DNA from: Solen grandis
Lineage: Eukaryota > Mollusca > Bivalvia > Adapedonta > Solenidae
Length of the DNA: 64,000 nucleotides
Direction of reading: 5' to 3'
Assembly (NCBI GenBank): GCA_021229015.1
Contig: CM037789.1
Span: 36,832,469 to 36,896,468, forward strand
Positions 1-10,696 of the stretch are shown piece after piece. Each line of letters begins with the position of its first letter. Within the stretch, counting starts at the first letter, position 1. Both the position numbers and the translations under genes were made by a program. The notes under the pieces are model-generated. The model was not told the DNA's origin, made no database searches, and saw nothing but the letters and a program-made list of their open reading frames with translations.

Positions 1-720
1 ATAATTATACCTTTTATGTCTTTATTGTGTTTTACTGCATTTGATAATAATTCAATACATATAATGAATAAATATGAGGACAGAGGACACCCTTGTCTAA
101 CACCACGCTCAATTTCGATTGAGTTTGATAAATATCCATTGTTAATTATAACGCTTGTTATATTATTGTAAAATAATTCAATCCATTGTATAAGACTTGT
201 ACTAAAATTAAAGTGCTTAAGACATTTTATCAAAAATCTATGGGATAGGCTATCAAATGCCTTTTCAAAATCTGAGAAGATTATTATGCCATCTTTGTCT
301 GAATTATTTAAATACTCAATAGTATCAAATAGTAGTCTTACATTTTCACCAATATATCTACCTTTTATAAATCCTGTTTGTGTTTCGTGTATTATAGATT
401 TTATGTGTTTTTTTTATTCTGTTTGCGATGGACTTAGATGCTAATTTGTAGTCGACATTTAGTAAGCTAATTGGTCGCCAATTCGATAAAATAGTAGTAT
501 CTTTATTATGTTTTGGAAGAAGGGTAATAACACTCTGTCGCTGAAGTTCAGTGAGAGAGCCATGAGTGTACGAGAAATTAATCGAGTCAAGATAATATTT
601 TTTAAGTCATTCCAAAATATTTTATAAAATTCTACAGTTATTCCGTCAGAGCCGGGACTTTTGCAATTTTCATCTCTTTAAGTGATGTCTGTACTTCTCT
701 TTCCGTAATTATGCCTTCCA
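1..720 (-). pseudogene. LINE ORF2 reverse transcriptase core (partial)
   Basis: On the minus strand the stretch 300-240 encodes FSDFEKAFDSLSHRFLIK, the first catalytic aspartate motif of LINE reverse transcriptases. The stretch 115-65 encodes RGVRQGCPLSSYLFI, the conserved motif before the catalytic palm. The F/YADD box would lie beyond the window edge. A T-run near 410-420 (tttttt) coincides with a change of frame, and the part around 540-620 is also broken. The enzyme would copy the element's RNA into DNA at the nicked target site. Interrupted frames suggest no function in this copy. Confidence 0.8.
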
Positions 721-1023
721 TTTCACGTTTTTGTTCTTCAGAGAGTTTGGTGATAGGAATGTCAAAAAAAAGTAATTATTTTCACTTTCAGGTTCTGTTT
801 GTTTCTTATAAAGTTTTTCATAATAGTCTTTTTCTGCTTTTAATCATTGTTTATTTTTTCGGTTCCATTTATTTGTTCAGCTTTAGATCGTATTAATAGT
901 CCATTTATATGTTTGTCATGTATGATACATAGCTTTGTTGTTAGTTCATCGAGTTCATTTTTCATCTGTTCGATTTGTATTTGATTGTTATTGATATATA
1001 TTAGTTTTTCAAGAGCATTTATT

Positions 1024-1924
1024 TTATTTGTTAATGTCTTTTCTTCTAATGTATCTCTTCTTTTTTGATAGGATGCAAATTTGAGGATTAGTGTTATTGT
1101 TTATTTCTACGGTGTCTGTTATACATTTCCTAATAGAATTTTGATACTCGTTATTTAAGATAAGACTATTATTAAGTTTAAAATATCCTGGTCCTTTTGT
1201 ACTCTTTGTAAAATCTATTGTGGTTGAGATACAAGAGTGGTCAGTTTTATAACCAGTATAAATCTTCGTACTTTTCACAGAATTTGTCAATGAATTTGAT
1301 ATTAGAAAATAATCAAGACGACTGAAGACAATTGGTTTAATTGAGCTATGCCAAGTGAACCGTTTGGTATTTGGATGTTTGACGCGCCATATATCTGATA
1401 GGGAATGTGATTCTATTAATGATTGTAATGATTTTCTACATTTTGAGTGCGAGTCTTTTAGTCCGTTCTTTTGTCAATTTGTGTATTAAGAATGGTATTA
1501 AAGTCTCCTCCAATGATGAATTGTATATTGGTATGGTTTGTAAAAATAATTCTAATTTCTCAAAAACGGAGTTCTCATCAGCGTTCGGTCCATATATGTT
1601 TATAAGTGTTAATATTGAATCATTAATATTGATATCAACCGCGTGTATTCTGTTTTGGACTATTATGTATTGATTTTCTACAACTATATTGCTTCGTGGA
1701 TTTATTAAAATTGCTGTACCTTCCTTGTTCCGAAAGATACCATTAAGCACACATTGTCCTCCCCATTCATGTTTTAGTTGACTCTTTATAGTTTCAGTTA
1801 AGTGAGTTTCTTGCAGAAAGTATATATCTGCATTTTGGTTTTTTAGCCATTGAAATACTTGAGTTCTTTTAAGATTTTGGCACAAACCCCGGACGTTCAT
1901 AGATAAGATCTTTAATTCAGACAT
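1024..1924 (-). pseudogene. LINE ORF2 N-terminus: AP-like endonuclease
   Basis: The ATG at 1924-1922 opens a frame beginning MSELKILSMNVRGL, the usual start of LINE endonucleases (N in NVRGL, E in LQETHL, then NIYGPNAD). This frame ends at 1436. Endonuclease C-terminal signals resume in another frame at 1290-1024 (YKTDHSCISTTI, with the DH pair, then GPGYFKLNNSL). The domain nicks target DNA to prime reverse transcription. The break near 1440 falls between the middle and the C-terminal part. The start is chosen because it lies directly before the conserved N-terminal motif. Confidence 0.8.
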
Positions 1925-3408
1925 ACTATGATATTGAAAATTCCAGTTTAAAAGATATGTTTGTTAACCAGAGTGTACGTTCTTGAGACAAAAAAGATAG
2001 AGATATATTCATAATAATCGTATTTGAAAAGCAAAAAAGTAAGACGGGCTAGCCACACATTACCACGACAGCATTCGGGTCCGGTTAATTTTGACTGAAT
2101 TTCGTATAATTTAACCTTTCAAAGTCATGTATTGCAAGTGATTTAATTATCACAAAAACAAAAACAAAAACGGACACTTGTTGTCTTATGCAAATGATCA
2201 ATAAGAACAAAAATATACGATAAGTATTTATAATGTTACTTGTACTCAAGTATTTAACCATGGTATAACGTATATAACACTTATAATAAGCAAGTTTAAA
2301 CCAAAAAGTCAATCCCAAAAATATTTACAAGTCTCACTCTCCCACAATTGCTTATTCGATGTAGTCTATTTCACAGACATATGTATTCTAGTATAAAATA
2401 TATAATACCGCCATAAAGTTCTACTATATAGTTCAATTGCTAGACTAATTATTATTTGACAGAGTGTTCGGTACATTGCAACATTACACAATCGGTTGTA
2501 TACAACATGTTGCATATTTTCAATTTTATAGTACACTGTGTCAGAAAAGTAAATATATAAACATATATATTTGAAAACAAAATTAAACACTTGTAGTCTT
2601 GTGCAAATTTACATTAAAATCTAAAGAATATCATATGTATCTCTAACATAATGTTTAGGTAATTACGTGTATATCAATATTCAACCCCCGTGTATGTTAA
2701 AATGTATTACAAATATTCATGAACTTGGTTTAACAAAAACAAATATTAGGAAGTCCTAAGTGTTTATATTGTCCATTTGTTTGACTAATACTTAGTTGTG
2801 GTTAACGTGCACCATTATACAATCGATTGTATACTATATGTTAAATCAATCTAATTCACAGATGCATGTATTCTAGTATAACATAGTTTAACTATACAAT
2901 TCAATTGCTGCACTAATGATTATTTGACAGAGTGATAGGTACAAGTGCAACATAACACAATCGATAGTTACCAAGATGTTAAATATCTGCAATTTGATAT
3001 TATATTGTGTCAGAAGAGTGAGTATATATATGCATGTACATTTGTGTTTGAAAACAAAAGCAGAAACCTGTAGTCTTGTTCACATTTACAGTCAGTGTTA
3101 AAAAGTACGATACGTATCTGTAACGTGATGATCAAAAAAATTACTTAAATATTCAAACACGGTATAGCATGTACCACCAGTTTTAATATACTAGGTTCAA
3201 CTAAATCGCGAACAATATGATTAAAAGAGAACGGGTATCATCATATACAAGGTGATATACATCAGTTATAAATGGTGTATTACTGGATGTGTAGTAAAAC
3301 AGTACTGCACGTGATTGAGTCAGTTTTACATAAACATAAACCAGTGTCCGCTGTGAAAACCGCGTGATTGAATTACACTCCCTGAAAAAGAAATCGCGGC
3401 ACAATTTG
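1925..3408 (-). repeat. Spacer between LINE ORF1 and ORF2 with degenerate tandem units
   Basis: No coding signal is visible. Three diverged copies of one unit can be followed: the segment with 'tgtagtcttgt' / 'ttgttgtctta' occurs near 2175, 2592 and 3072, each followed by a related AT-rich tail ('cgataagtat', 'catatgtatct', 'cgatacgtatct'). A longer stretch, 'cacagacatatgtattctag' at 2371 and 'cacagatgcatgtattctag' at 2858, gives a period of about 487 bases. It could be a promoter-like monomer array or the scar of another insertion. Confidence 0.6.
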
Positions 3409-4318
3409 TCACTTACTGGGCCAGTCTAGGTTCAACCAGTAGTCATAGTATTTCGGTGTAACTTCGTGAACTGCACCATTGACGTCTCTATAGAAGATCG
3501 TACCATCCCGCGTCCATGTCGATGTAACGATATCTCTTTGTTTTACGCGCACACTTGTGAAAACACTGTGATTCAGTTTGGTTAGATCTTCGCTAACATA
3601 TAGTTTATCAGTCTTCAATGTTTTCTTGTTTCTAATTATCTGCATCTTTTTCACACGAGACTGGAACTTCACGATTATGCTCCGTTTTCTGTCGGCTTTA
3701 TACTGACCTAGCCGATGAGCAATATCAAAATCATATTCTGACAAGCTGAGGTTAGGTATCTTCTCGTTCAGTTTATCAGTGACCTTTTTAATTGTTTCTT
3801 CCGCAGACTCATGCTGAGTATCTGGTATGCCATCAATACGTACATTATTGCGTCTGCTGTATTGCTCTATTTTGTTTATTGATTCATCTCTGTCAGCTAG
3901 TTTCTTATCTGTGCTTCTGACCAACTGTTTGTTTTCATTCTTCATTCTTCTATCTGCTTCGTTAGTTCAGTGACTGACATTTTCAAACTATCATTCTCTA
4001 GCTGTTTTTCATACAGTGTACTTTCTAAAACACCAATTCTCTTCTTTTGTTTGTCTGTTTTAGATTTGTTATCAGTTTCTTCGCTTTTCAGAAACTCCAT
4101 GTCGATGGTTGTTGAAATGATTCACTACCCTTTGTTTTCTTTTTCTTTTGTTTGTCTGTTTTAGATTTGTTATCAGTTTCCTTGATGCTAGAGTCAAGCT
4201 CGCTTTGGCTGCTTACGCTGCTAAGCTCCCTTTTACGTTTTTTTTCTTCTTCGTTATCGGAATCTGGCAGTGGATATTTTAACTTCGTTATTGCTGTTAT
4301 TTTTGTATTGGATTGCAT
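3409..4318 (-). pseudogene. LINE ORF1 (RRM-like, transposase_22 type)
   Basis: Two open stretches on minus form one ORF1. 4318-4088 encodes a charged, lysine-rich N-terminus (SDNEEEKKRKREL). 3945-3409 encodes coiled-coil residues, then RRNNVRIDGIP, a block with FDIAHRLGQ, and RSIIVKFQSR, the pattern of L1-type ORF1 RRM and C-terminal domains. ORF1 proteins bind the element's RNA in the cytoplasmic ribonucleoprotein. The frame breaks between 3945 and 4088. A segment of about 38 bases at 4042-4080 recurs at 4145-4182 (period about 103), so a small internal duplication may have caused the break. Confidence 0.75.
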
Positions 4319-4330
4319 TCTTTTGTTTTG

Positions 4331-4600
4331 CAGTATACTTTTCGAAAAATTTGCGATGACCCGTCCGCTTTTTTAGTTCATTGAATCAACATATGTTACA
4401 TAATAATGTGTATCGTGGTTGAATATGGCGTCACCCTTGTTGCTTTATAGACATTCAACTATTACAAATACGTCCATTTTCAGATAATTGGTTATTCCGG
4501 AGAGTACGTAAATTGATTTACCTCATATTCACAATCCTAGTCCAATATTTATTTACACTATCTGTGTTGTTTTAGTTCACTTTATTTAGTTTCTTTGCAG
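4331..4600. other. Short non-coding spacer
   Basis: AT-rich sequence between the LINE and the next gene. I see no ORF, repeat or clear promoter. A possible splice acceptor (tttctttgcag) closes it near 4601. Confidence 0.5.
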
Positions 4601-4601
4601 A

Positions 4602-7212
4602 CAGAATTTTTCCGTGCCCATCTTAAATCAGGGGAGACAATTCAAAAAATGATGCGGATGGTTTTCTGTCGAAATTCAGACACCTAGATTTATTGCCAGT
4701 AGGTATTTTTGGATTGCAAAAAACTGTTCCCCGTTCTAAAGAAGCATTTGAAATTGTCAATGTATAGTGAAAACAGTCTAAGAGTGTTGAAAGAAGAAGT
4801 CGGGACACAGCTTATATATGACGGACAGTGGGAGACCTGGCTTGGAATTCTTCCTGACTTCAAGGAAGCTTCATCTTATCCACACGACTTGCAAAAAAAG
4901 CTTGTTGTTCAGTTTATGGAGAGACTGAGATTTAATTTTCAGTTAGAATTGAAGAAAATGTGGATTCGTGGCGAGGCATTACAAACATTAGCAAAGAATA
5001 ACTTGAACGCTGCTAAGAGGGTTTTTGTCTTACCAGGAGATGAAGCTAGGATCCTCCAAAGCTTTAAAAACGCTTTGCGAAATACAGAACTGACCGAACT
5101 TCCAAATTTCAGAAAAATTGTGTTTAGTTTCCGTTTTGGAGATACATGGAGCGGATTAGTACCACTGCCAATTGCAGATGAGAGAGCGGTGGAAGAGATG
5201 TGTGTTCACGTAGGTCATGCCATATCTTCCGGAACAATGGATCTCTTTTGGAGCCGGCAAGGCATTAAAGAAGTGACTGGTCCTCGCTGCCAAGTTATAT
5301 CTGCCTTTTCCTTTGGACAATGTGCAAACTTTCAAACGTCTTTGGATGGTAGGGATCTCAGTATTTCTGCCTTGCTTAGAGACGTTTGTCCCGAAGACAT
5401 CAGATTTGCTCAGATGTACAGTGATTTACCACACCGTTATCCAACGACACGGGTTCATCCTATTTGTGCATCAATACTGATTGTAAAAGGTATTCAAAGT
5501 ACACCATCTGAGAGAAGTCTCTACAAAGATGCATCGAAATATCTTTCTGAAATTGAAAGCAACTTTTTCCAATGTCGCGACGGGGTATGCAGATTAGAGT
5601 TCGTGGTAAGCTTGAAACATATCAGAAAAGAAATTGACGCAGCAAACCTAATACGACAGGACAAACTCGAACAACTACTAGCTACCCATTCCATGGTTGT
5701 ACCATTCATGAAAGGTTTCAACATTATATACAGGTTGCGAAGTGTTGGTCTTCATTTGCATCGAGAATTATTTGAAGCCTTTGAGACCAAGAAGGGGACC
5801 GGTGATATAGACAGTGTTTGGAAAACATTTCAGTGTGAATTGGCTGTGGAAAAACTCTCTGGGGACATCCAATGGCTGGCACTTCAAGAATTTATTCCAT
5901 AAACCTAGGTCCAGGTTTAGAGTACCCATCTCGTAGCCGCACAGACCGAATGGGATTTCTGTCTTTGGAAAACTGTTTTGCTTGTTGTATAGATGGAACT
6001 ACATTGCCTCCATTGCGTCTGTACACAAAGAACATAACAGCGCAACGTCGGATTGAGAGCGCAAGTGGTTTCGTAAATTTGGTTGGATGTAGTGAAACTG
6101 TCATAGGAAAAAACTTTTGATGACTTTACTAAAAGAATTTCATTCAATTGGCAATTTGTTTCTGACACTCGATCATTTCACAATGCTGTTGAAAGCTTCA
6201 CACGGAAATGCTAATAAGAAAATAGTCGGTGGAATCACAATCGCTGAACTCATACAAAGGTTGATGTCAGTTAAGAAGGGAAAATGGCCGATGGTATTTG
6301 TCGTATTAAGGACCTTTCTTCAGAATCTAAAGGTCAAAGTTGAGTCATCTATTGAAAAAGGTATAAACAGTTTATCTCTTGGTTACTTTCCTGCGTTTAG
6401 GTCACATGACGAGAGTCGAAATGCAGTTATGTGCTGGGAGTATAAGTATGGTTATTGGTCCATTGTTGACATATCAGGAAGGGACAACGGAAGTATTGAC
6501 GTGGATAGGGTGCATGCAGTTGTTGTTTCGAGCATGGAGAAAATGAAACTTTGCCATAGTTCATTGTATAGAGAAAACCAATTTCCTTGGATAAAGCCTG
6601 TTTGGGAGAAACTTGCCGAACAGCAATTGAAAGAAGTTGACCTGATTAAGGTGCTAGTCTTTGTCTCTTGTTTAGCATTCAACTTGGAAGGTACGTCGAC
6701 TATCGAAAGCTAGGTTCTGTTGAGAGACAGCTTCCTGTCAGTCAATCGTCCCTCAGGATCCTTCAAATTCAGTGCAAATTTCAAGTCCCATTTGTGAATA
6801 CAGTAAAGTTGTACCGCCTTCATCCCTCAATCCCGATAAAATTGGACAAAAAAGGTCTATAGAGGACACCTCAAACATAAGAGAAAAAACACAAGTGGTA
6901 GAAGAAAATGTACCAAAGAGTGACGACAACGTTGATCAACCCTACCGAATAGGAGATTATGAACTAAGCGTAAGAACAACAACAGAGTCAGAGGAAGCTC
7001 AGATCAAACACAAACCAAGCAGTCGCTGTAACAGCGTATGGACGTCAGTTGAATTGGGTCTTCTTAATGAAAGTGATTCAACAAATCCACAGTGGACATT
7101 GTTTAAGAAATGGCAGTACTATCAAGAACGTTGTCGGGAAATGCAAATACCAGATAGATCCCTCGAAGCATTTAAAGTAAAACTGAAGCGAATAAAAAAG
7201 AAAAACAAATGA
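4602..7212 (+). pseudogene. Unrecognised large gene, about 830 codons, frame-disrupted
   Basis: Coherent coding signal runs across about 2.6 kb. Pieces: about 4602-4760 (FLSKFRHLDLLPVGIFGLQ), 4755-5880 (the main 390-codon open stretch), 5872-6115, 6112-6210 (FDDFTKRISFNWQFVSD), 6200-6690 and 6773-7212. The step at 6690/6773 is a plausible 82-bp intron (GAAG|gtacgt ... ttcag|TGC) that restores the frame exactly. The other steps look like single-base indels. The C-terminus is basic and SANT-like (FKKWQYYQERCREMQ ... KVKLKRIKKKNK). A block WSIVDISGRDNGSIDVDRV stands out. I recognise no family: no helicase, polymerase or DDE signature is visible. It converges with the minus-strand gene at 8343-9555. 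It may be a host gene with assembly errors, a domesticated gene, or cargo of an unknown mobile element. Confidence 0.5.
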
Positions 7213-7636
7213 AACAGGGACAAAATCTTGAGCTCGGGCGTGTTGAATTTATTGCCAACTATTGTGTATTTTTGTCAGGACTATTAATTAATTCCTTACA
7301 CAAACCATCACCCTTAGAGTAAGCCGCATTGAAACTCAATACCTATATAGGTATGTATATATGAATGCATGTATGTCAAAATAATGAAAAATAGATTTTA
7401 AATTAATTGTGTAAATGGCAAAATTTATGGTTAAATATAGGGTAAGGTTTGGAGTAATGGGTTCGGGTTAGAGTTAACACCCCTTTTTCAGTACTAAAGA
7501 GTATACCTTATATATCAGGTAAGGGGTTATGGGTATGAATGTTTATATTTGATTTTTAAATTAAATTCTAATAAATGTTAATGTGATTTAATTGATTAAA
7601 CGTTTTGTTTTTCTATTGACCTGAAATACTATCTCC
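7213..7636. other. Non-coding
   Basis: AT-rich DNA downstream of the 4.6-7.2 kb gene. It has a short run of 'ggttcgggtta' / 'ggtaaggggtta'-like G/T-rich words but no ORF or recognised repeat. Confidence 0.5.
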
Positions 7637-7842
7637 GTCAGATGTAACTCGCTGCGACAATATTTCGGTCATATAGCGACGTCCAGCTAATTACAGGTGG
7701 AGGAAACCCCGAATGCAGAGGCACCCGGGTAAATCACCGACCTTCCGCAAGCCAGCTGGAAAGCTTCCTCACTTAAAAATCCGAGACCCTGCCGGGAATC
7801 GAACCCACAGTGGTGAGGGGCTAAGTGATTGTTAAAGGAATC
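7637..7842 (-). mobile_element. MetaSINE-type SINE, 5'-truncated
   Basis: The plus strand shows the central-domain words in reverse orientation: 'tttcggtcatatagcgacgt', 'ccagctaattacaggtggag', 'gcaagccagctggaaagc'. They are followed by a tRNA-like B box at about 7790-7805 (minus-strand GGGTTCGATTCCC). The A-box end of the head is missing. RNA polymerase III-type internal promoters in such heads drive transcription, and a LINE supplies the reverse transcriptase. Family assignment to MetaSINE is from memory of its central domain. Confidence 0.7.
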
Positions 7843-8342
7843 CAGTTCTGTTTAAATTGATCTAAAAATTAGAAAGTGTAGTATATTCATCATTGGAAAT
7901 AACTGCGATGCAGTATAAACCATGGACAAGACGTAATATTACATTTATTTAATATAATTGCTTTATAATTCAAAGTGTTAACAATCAATTAACAAAAAGA
8001 AAATCATGTGAAAGAAATGAAAATAATCAGCACACTTGAAAACAAACATTGGTGTAAAAAATGATTTTAAATTTCAAATATATGAACAAAAAATTGAACC
8101 CCACATTGTATCTATATAAGAAATAAGGCTATATCTGAACCGTTAAATCATTTAAGTACACGCTGATACAAGAATTTAATAAAAAAAATAATGATCACAA
8201 TCATAACAAATTCGACAAGATTGAAATAAGAATTGCAACTGTAAAAAGAAAAGCAAAACACAAATTATTTTCACAACCTGAGTGAAACATATTAGTCTTA
8301 GATATATCTAACTTGTAGATTTTATAGTTATTGCCAGAATAA
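7843..8342. other. Non-coding, AT-rich
   Basis: No ORF or repeat recognised. It includes the 3' flank, possibly the 3' UTR, of the minus-strand gene ending at 8343. Confidence 0.4.
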
Positions 8343-9555
8343 CTAGTCCATGTCCTGTCTTGTCGAATATCCTTCACCTCTGTCGTTGCATTCGCCATCT
8401 ACTGGGCCACTCATTTGCCCTACGTCCATAGAGGCAACGTATTCATTAGCAAAGTCCTGCATTGATTCTTCTGCCAATTTTTTCTTCTGTAGGTTCTTAC
8501 ACTTTTCTCGCAAGTAATCGGTAAAACTATGTTTGATTCCTTCAGGCTCAAAAGTAGAGCACCACATCCCGTCCTTGACTCCGGCGGAAAAAAGTGCGTT
8601 GATGACTGATCTTTTGCCTGAAAAATAGAAGTAATTCAATTGAAGTCCAAACCAAAATAAGTACGTTCAGAATCATATTATGGAATGTATTCTACATCCT
8701 GGAAATTACAGATATACCCGAAACTTTGTTTATTTCATAAAGATTAAATATGTTATTATATATGCATCGACAAAATATATCATTACCTGAAAACCCTTTA
8801 TTCTTCTCCAACATAAAATACTGCACAAAGTCATTTTGCGCAGGGGTTAGCTTTTCTTGTTTGGTCCAGTTTTTGGTGTAATATTTCTTCAAGTTTGATC
8901 GCAGTGAAGAATCTCTTATGTCATTGAGGGTATGTGGATGTCTTGGAATCGTCTTCTTAAAGGTGAAGCCAACTTCAGTTCTTTGCTTCTTGTTTTGAAC
9001 TGGCGTTGATCTGCTGAGAGGACTAGTTAGTTTCTGTCCGACTGGGTATGACATTTGGTCCATTAAACACTGACTTCTCCAAGAACTTTCAGATGCTGAT
9101 GAGGTGTTCCTAAGTTCCTCAAAAGCATTTTTAAGCTACTGAGACCTTCGTCGACACTGTCCAATTCTGTTTGTTTTCTTTTTAAACCACCACATCCTGC
9201 TCTATCTCAGCAATTTTTATTTCAAACAGTTGAACCTTAGCATCTGTAGCCCTTAGTTTTCCAAAAGTAAATTCTTTTAGACTGTCAAATTTCACTGTCA
9301 TTTCCATTTTGAATTCTTCAACTTCATCAATGATGTCTTCCATAGGCAATTCCTGTAAACAAAATAGAAATGATTACTACTTCATTTGTTTGCTGCAAAC
9401 CGATTCAAAAAATTAAATTAAAAATTTAAAATCACTTGACTGATAAGAAAATATGAATGACTATTAATGTATTTTCTATGAGAAATCAATTGTCACATAT
9501 TGAAATTCAAAATTCACAAAATGTAATAGAAAAACTAAATAACTTTACTCACCAT
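8343..9555 (-). CDS. Unrecognised three-exon gene with coiled-coil N-terminus
   Basis: Splice signals agree on three exons on minus: an ATG at 9555-9553 followed at once by a GTGAGT donor; exon 2 at 9352-8787 (acceptor tttacag, donor GTAATG); exon 3 at 8617-8343 (acceptor tatttttcag) ending in a stop. The 8786-8618 intron joins ...KNKGFSG to KRSVINALFSAG in frame. Exon 2 begins ELPMEDIIDEVEEF and is acidic and coiled-coil-like. The second half (NWTKQEKLTPAQNDFVQYF ... DGMWCSTFEPEGIKHSF) looks like a compact folded domain. Two single-base losses are needed in exon 2: near 9180 (after EIEQDVV) and in the A-run near 9138 (LK/NAFEELRN). I do not recognise the family. Precise splicing argues for a real gene with sequence errors or recent decay. 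It converges with the gene ending at 7212. Confidence 0.6.
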
Positions 9556-9590
9556 GACTATTTTAATACAATGTCTCGTCTCACACTGGC

Positions 9591-10308
9591 AACTAAAAGA
9601 GAAATTAATAAGTAAATTATATATCTGCTATAATAAATATTGAATTATGCAATTATTAGCCATGTATATCACAGGATAAATTAATCGCAGTTAACTCCAA
9701 TTCTAATAACGTTAGGCTTTAAAATCCTTTTCCTCGTGTTAACAACAAATGTAAAAAAGTAAAGGACAATCAGGTGTTAGTTGTTTTCATTTTAGTGTGG
9801 TAGTAGAGTTTAAGAGAAGAGTTAACTTTATTTACTTTTTTATCAATATTTAAGTTGGTAAAGTTAAGAAGGACAGGGTTAAATAAAGCGGTACTAAAGA
9901 AAGTCAATAGAAGGTTTAAAGTTTGGAGTTAACTCTAAAAGGAATTAATCAAAGAAATCAATACCGTTAGTTTAGAGTCATAACACTATAAGCAGATTTT
10001 ATAAAGACTTTTTTATTTGAAAACATAATTTAGAAAGTTTTATGTTTAAATTAAAGACTTCAACGTTCAGAAGACAACATAAAATCGAATGAAAAAGATT
10101 TTTTTTAAAACATCTAAGAGTAAAAAAAACACGTCTCACCCCTTCGACTGCTGAAAGCGAATTGAATTATATTTGCATTAAATGCATATTTTAAGTAAAA
10201 AAATATGATCATTTGTTTAAAGTAAACAAATACAATATTGTATCTCTAGATGTGTGTAATAAAAAACCTTTCATAGAATAACTTAGACTAAGAGCGTTTA
10301 GATTTTTG
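9591..10308. other. Non-coding, AT-rich
   Basis: Upstream flank of the minus-strand gene. A possible 5' UTR exon would end near 9590. No other ORF or repeat recognised. Confidence 0.4.
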
Positions 10309-10362
10309 GGGTTTAGGGTTAGGGTTAGGGTTAGGGGTTGGTTAGGGTAGGGTTAGGGTATA
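10309..10362 (+). repeat. Interstitial telomere-like repeat (TTAGGG)n
   Basis: About seven imperfect copies of the metazoan telomere hexamer (tttagggttagggttagggtt ... ggttagggtagggttaggg) on the plus strand, with slips such as 'ggggttggtt'. They sit inside ordinary sequence about 235 bases before the first N gap. This may mark double-strand-break repair by telomerase or a fusion point. It could also be seed sequence of a small repeat. Confidence 0.85.
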
Positions 10363-10596
10363 AGGCTTGAAACGAATGTTGACCCGTCAACAGATGACCC
10401 AACACGTGACCCAAAACAAAATGGCTGACAGTCACGTGATCTTTTTCCGTGCAATGATTGGTTGTTACTGCATATGTCTCTTACTATCTGACTTCACTAT
10501 ACATTTTTCCTCCTTTTTTCAGTTAGCTTTGCAAGTTTATTTAAAAAGTATAGTGATTTAAATTTCTGGATTTTTGTCTACCTATTTTTTTTAAGG

Positions 10597-10696
10597 NNNN
10601 NNNNNNNNNNNNNNNNNNNNNNNNNNNNNNNNNNNNNNNNNNNNNNNNNNNNNNNNNNNNNNNNNNNNNNNNNNNNNNNNNNNNNNNNNNNNNNNN
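10597..10696. other. Assembly gap (100 N)
   Basis: Exactly 100 N, the usual placeholder for a gap of unknown size. The sequence to its right starts inside a hairpin-ended repeat, so the gap probably hides the other part of that repeat. Confidence 0.95.

Larger units (their letters stand above)
1..4330 (-). mobile_element. L1/Tx1-like LINE, cut by the window start
   Basis: Non-LTR retrotransposon read on the minus strand. From high to low coordinates it has an ORF1 (4318-3409), a 1.5-kb spacer with degenerate tandem units, an ORF2 start at 1924 with an AP-type endonuclease, and reverse transcriptase motifs between about 700 and the window edge. The order endonuclease then RT, and the GPGYFKLNNSL-type linker, fit L1/Tx1-like elements. 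Frames break near 420-430, 720-1020 and 1430, so this copy is probably dead. The 3' end lies outside the window. The 5' end is placed only by the first ORF1 codons near 4318. Clade assignment is inference. Confidence 0.8.

Noticed and set aside
2085..2590. Minus-strand open stretches of about 75 codons in the LINE spacer
   Set aside because: AT-rich, no motif, and they lie in degenerate tandem units.
5892..6168. Minus-strand stretches of 70-83 codons opposite the unknown gene
   Set aside because: Antisense shadows of the better supported plus-strand coding signal.
6420..6560. Viral-type cysteine protease in the unknown gene
   Set aside because: The WSIVDISGRDNG block only loosely recalls such enzymes and no catalytic Cys/His pair could be assigned.
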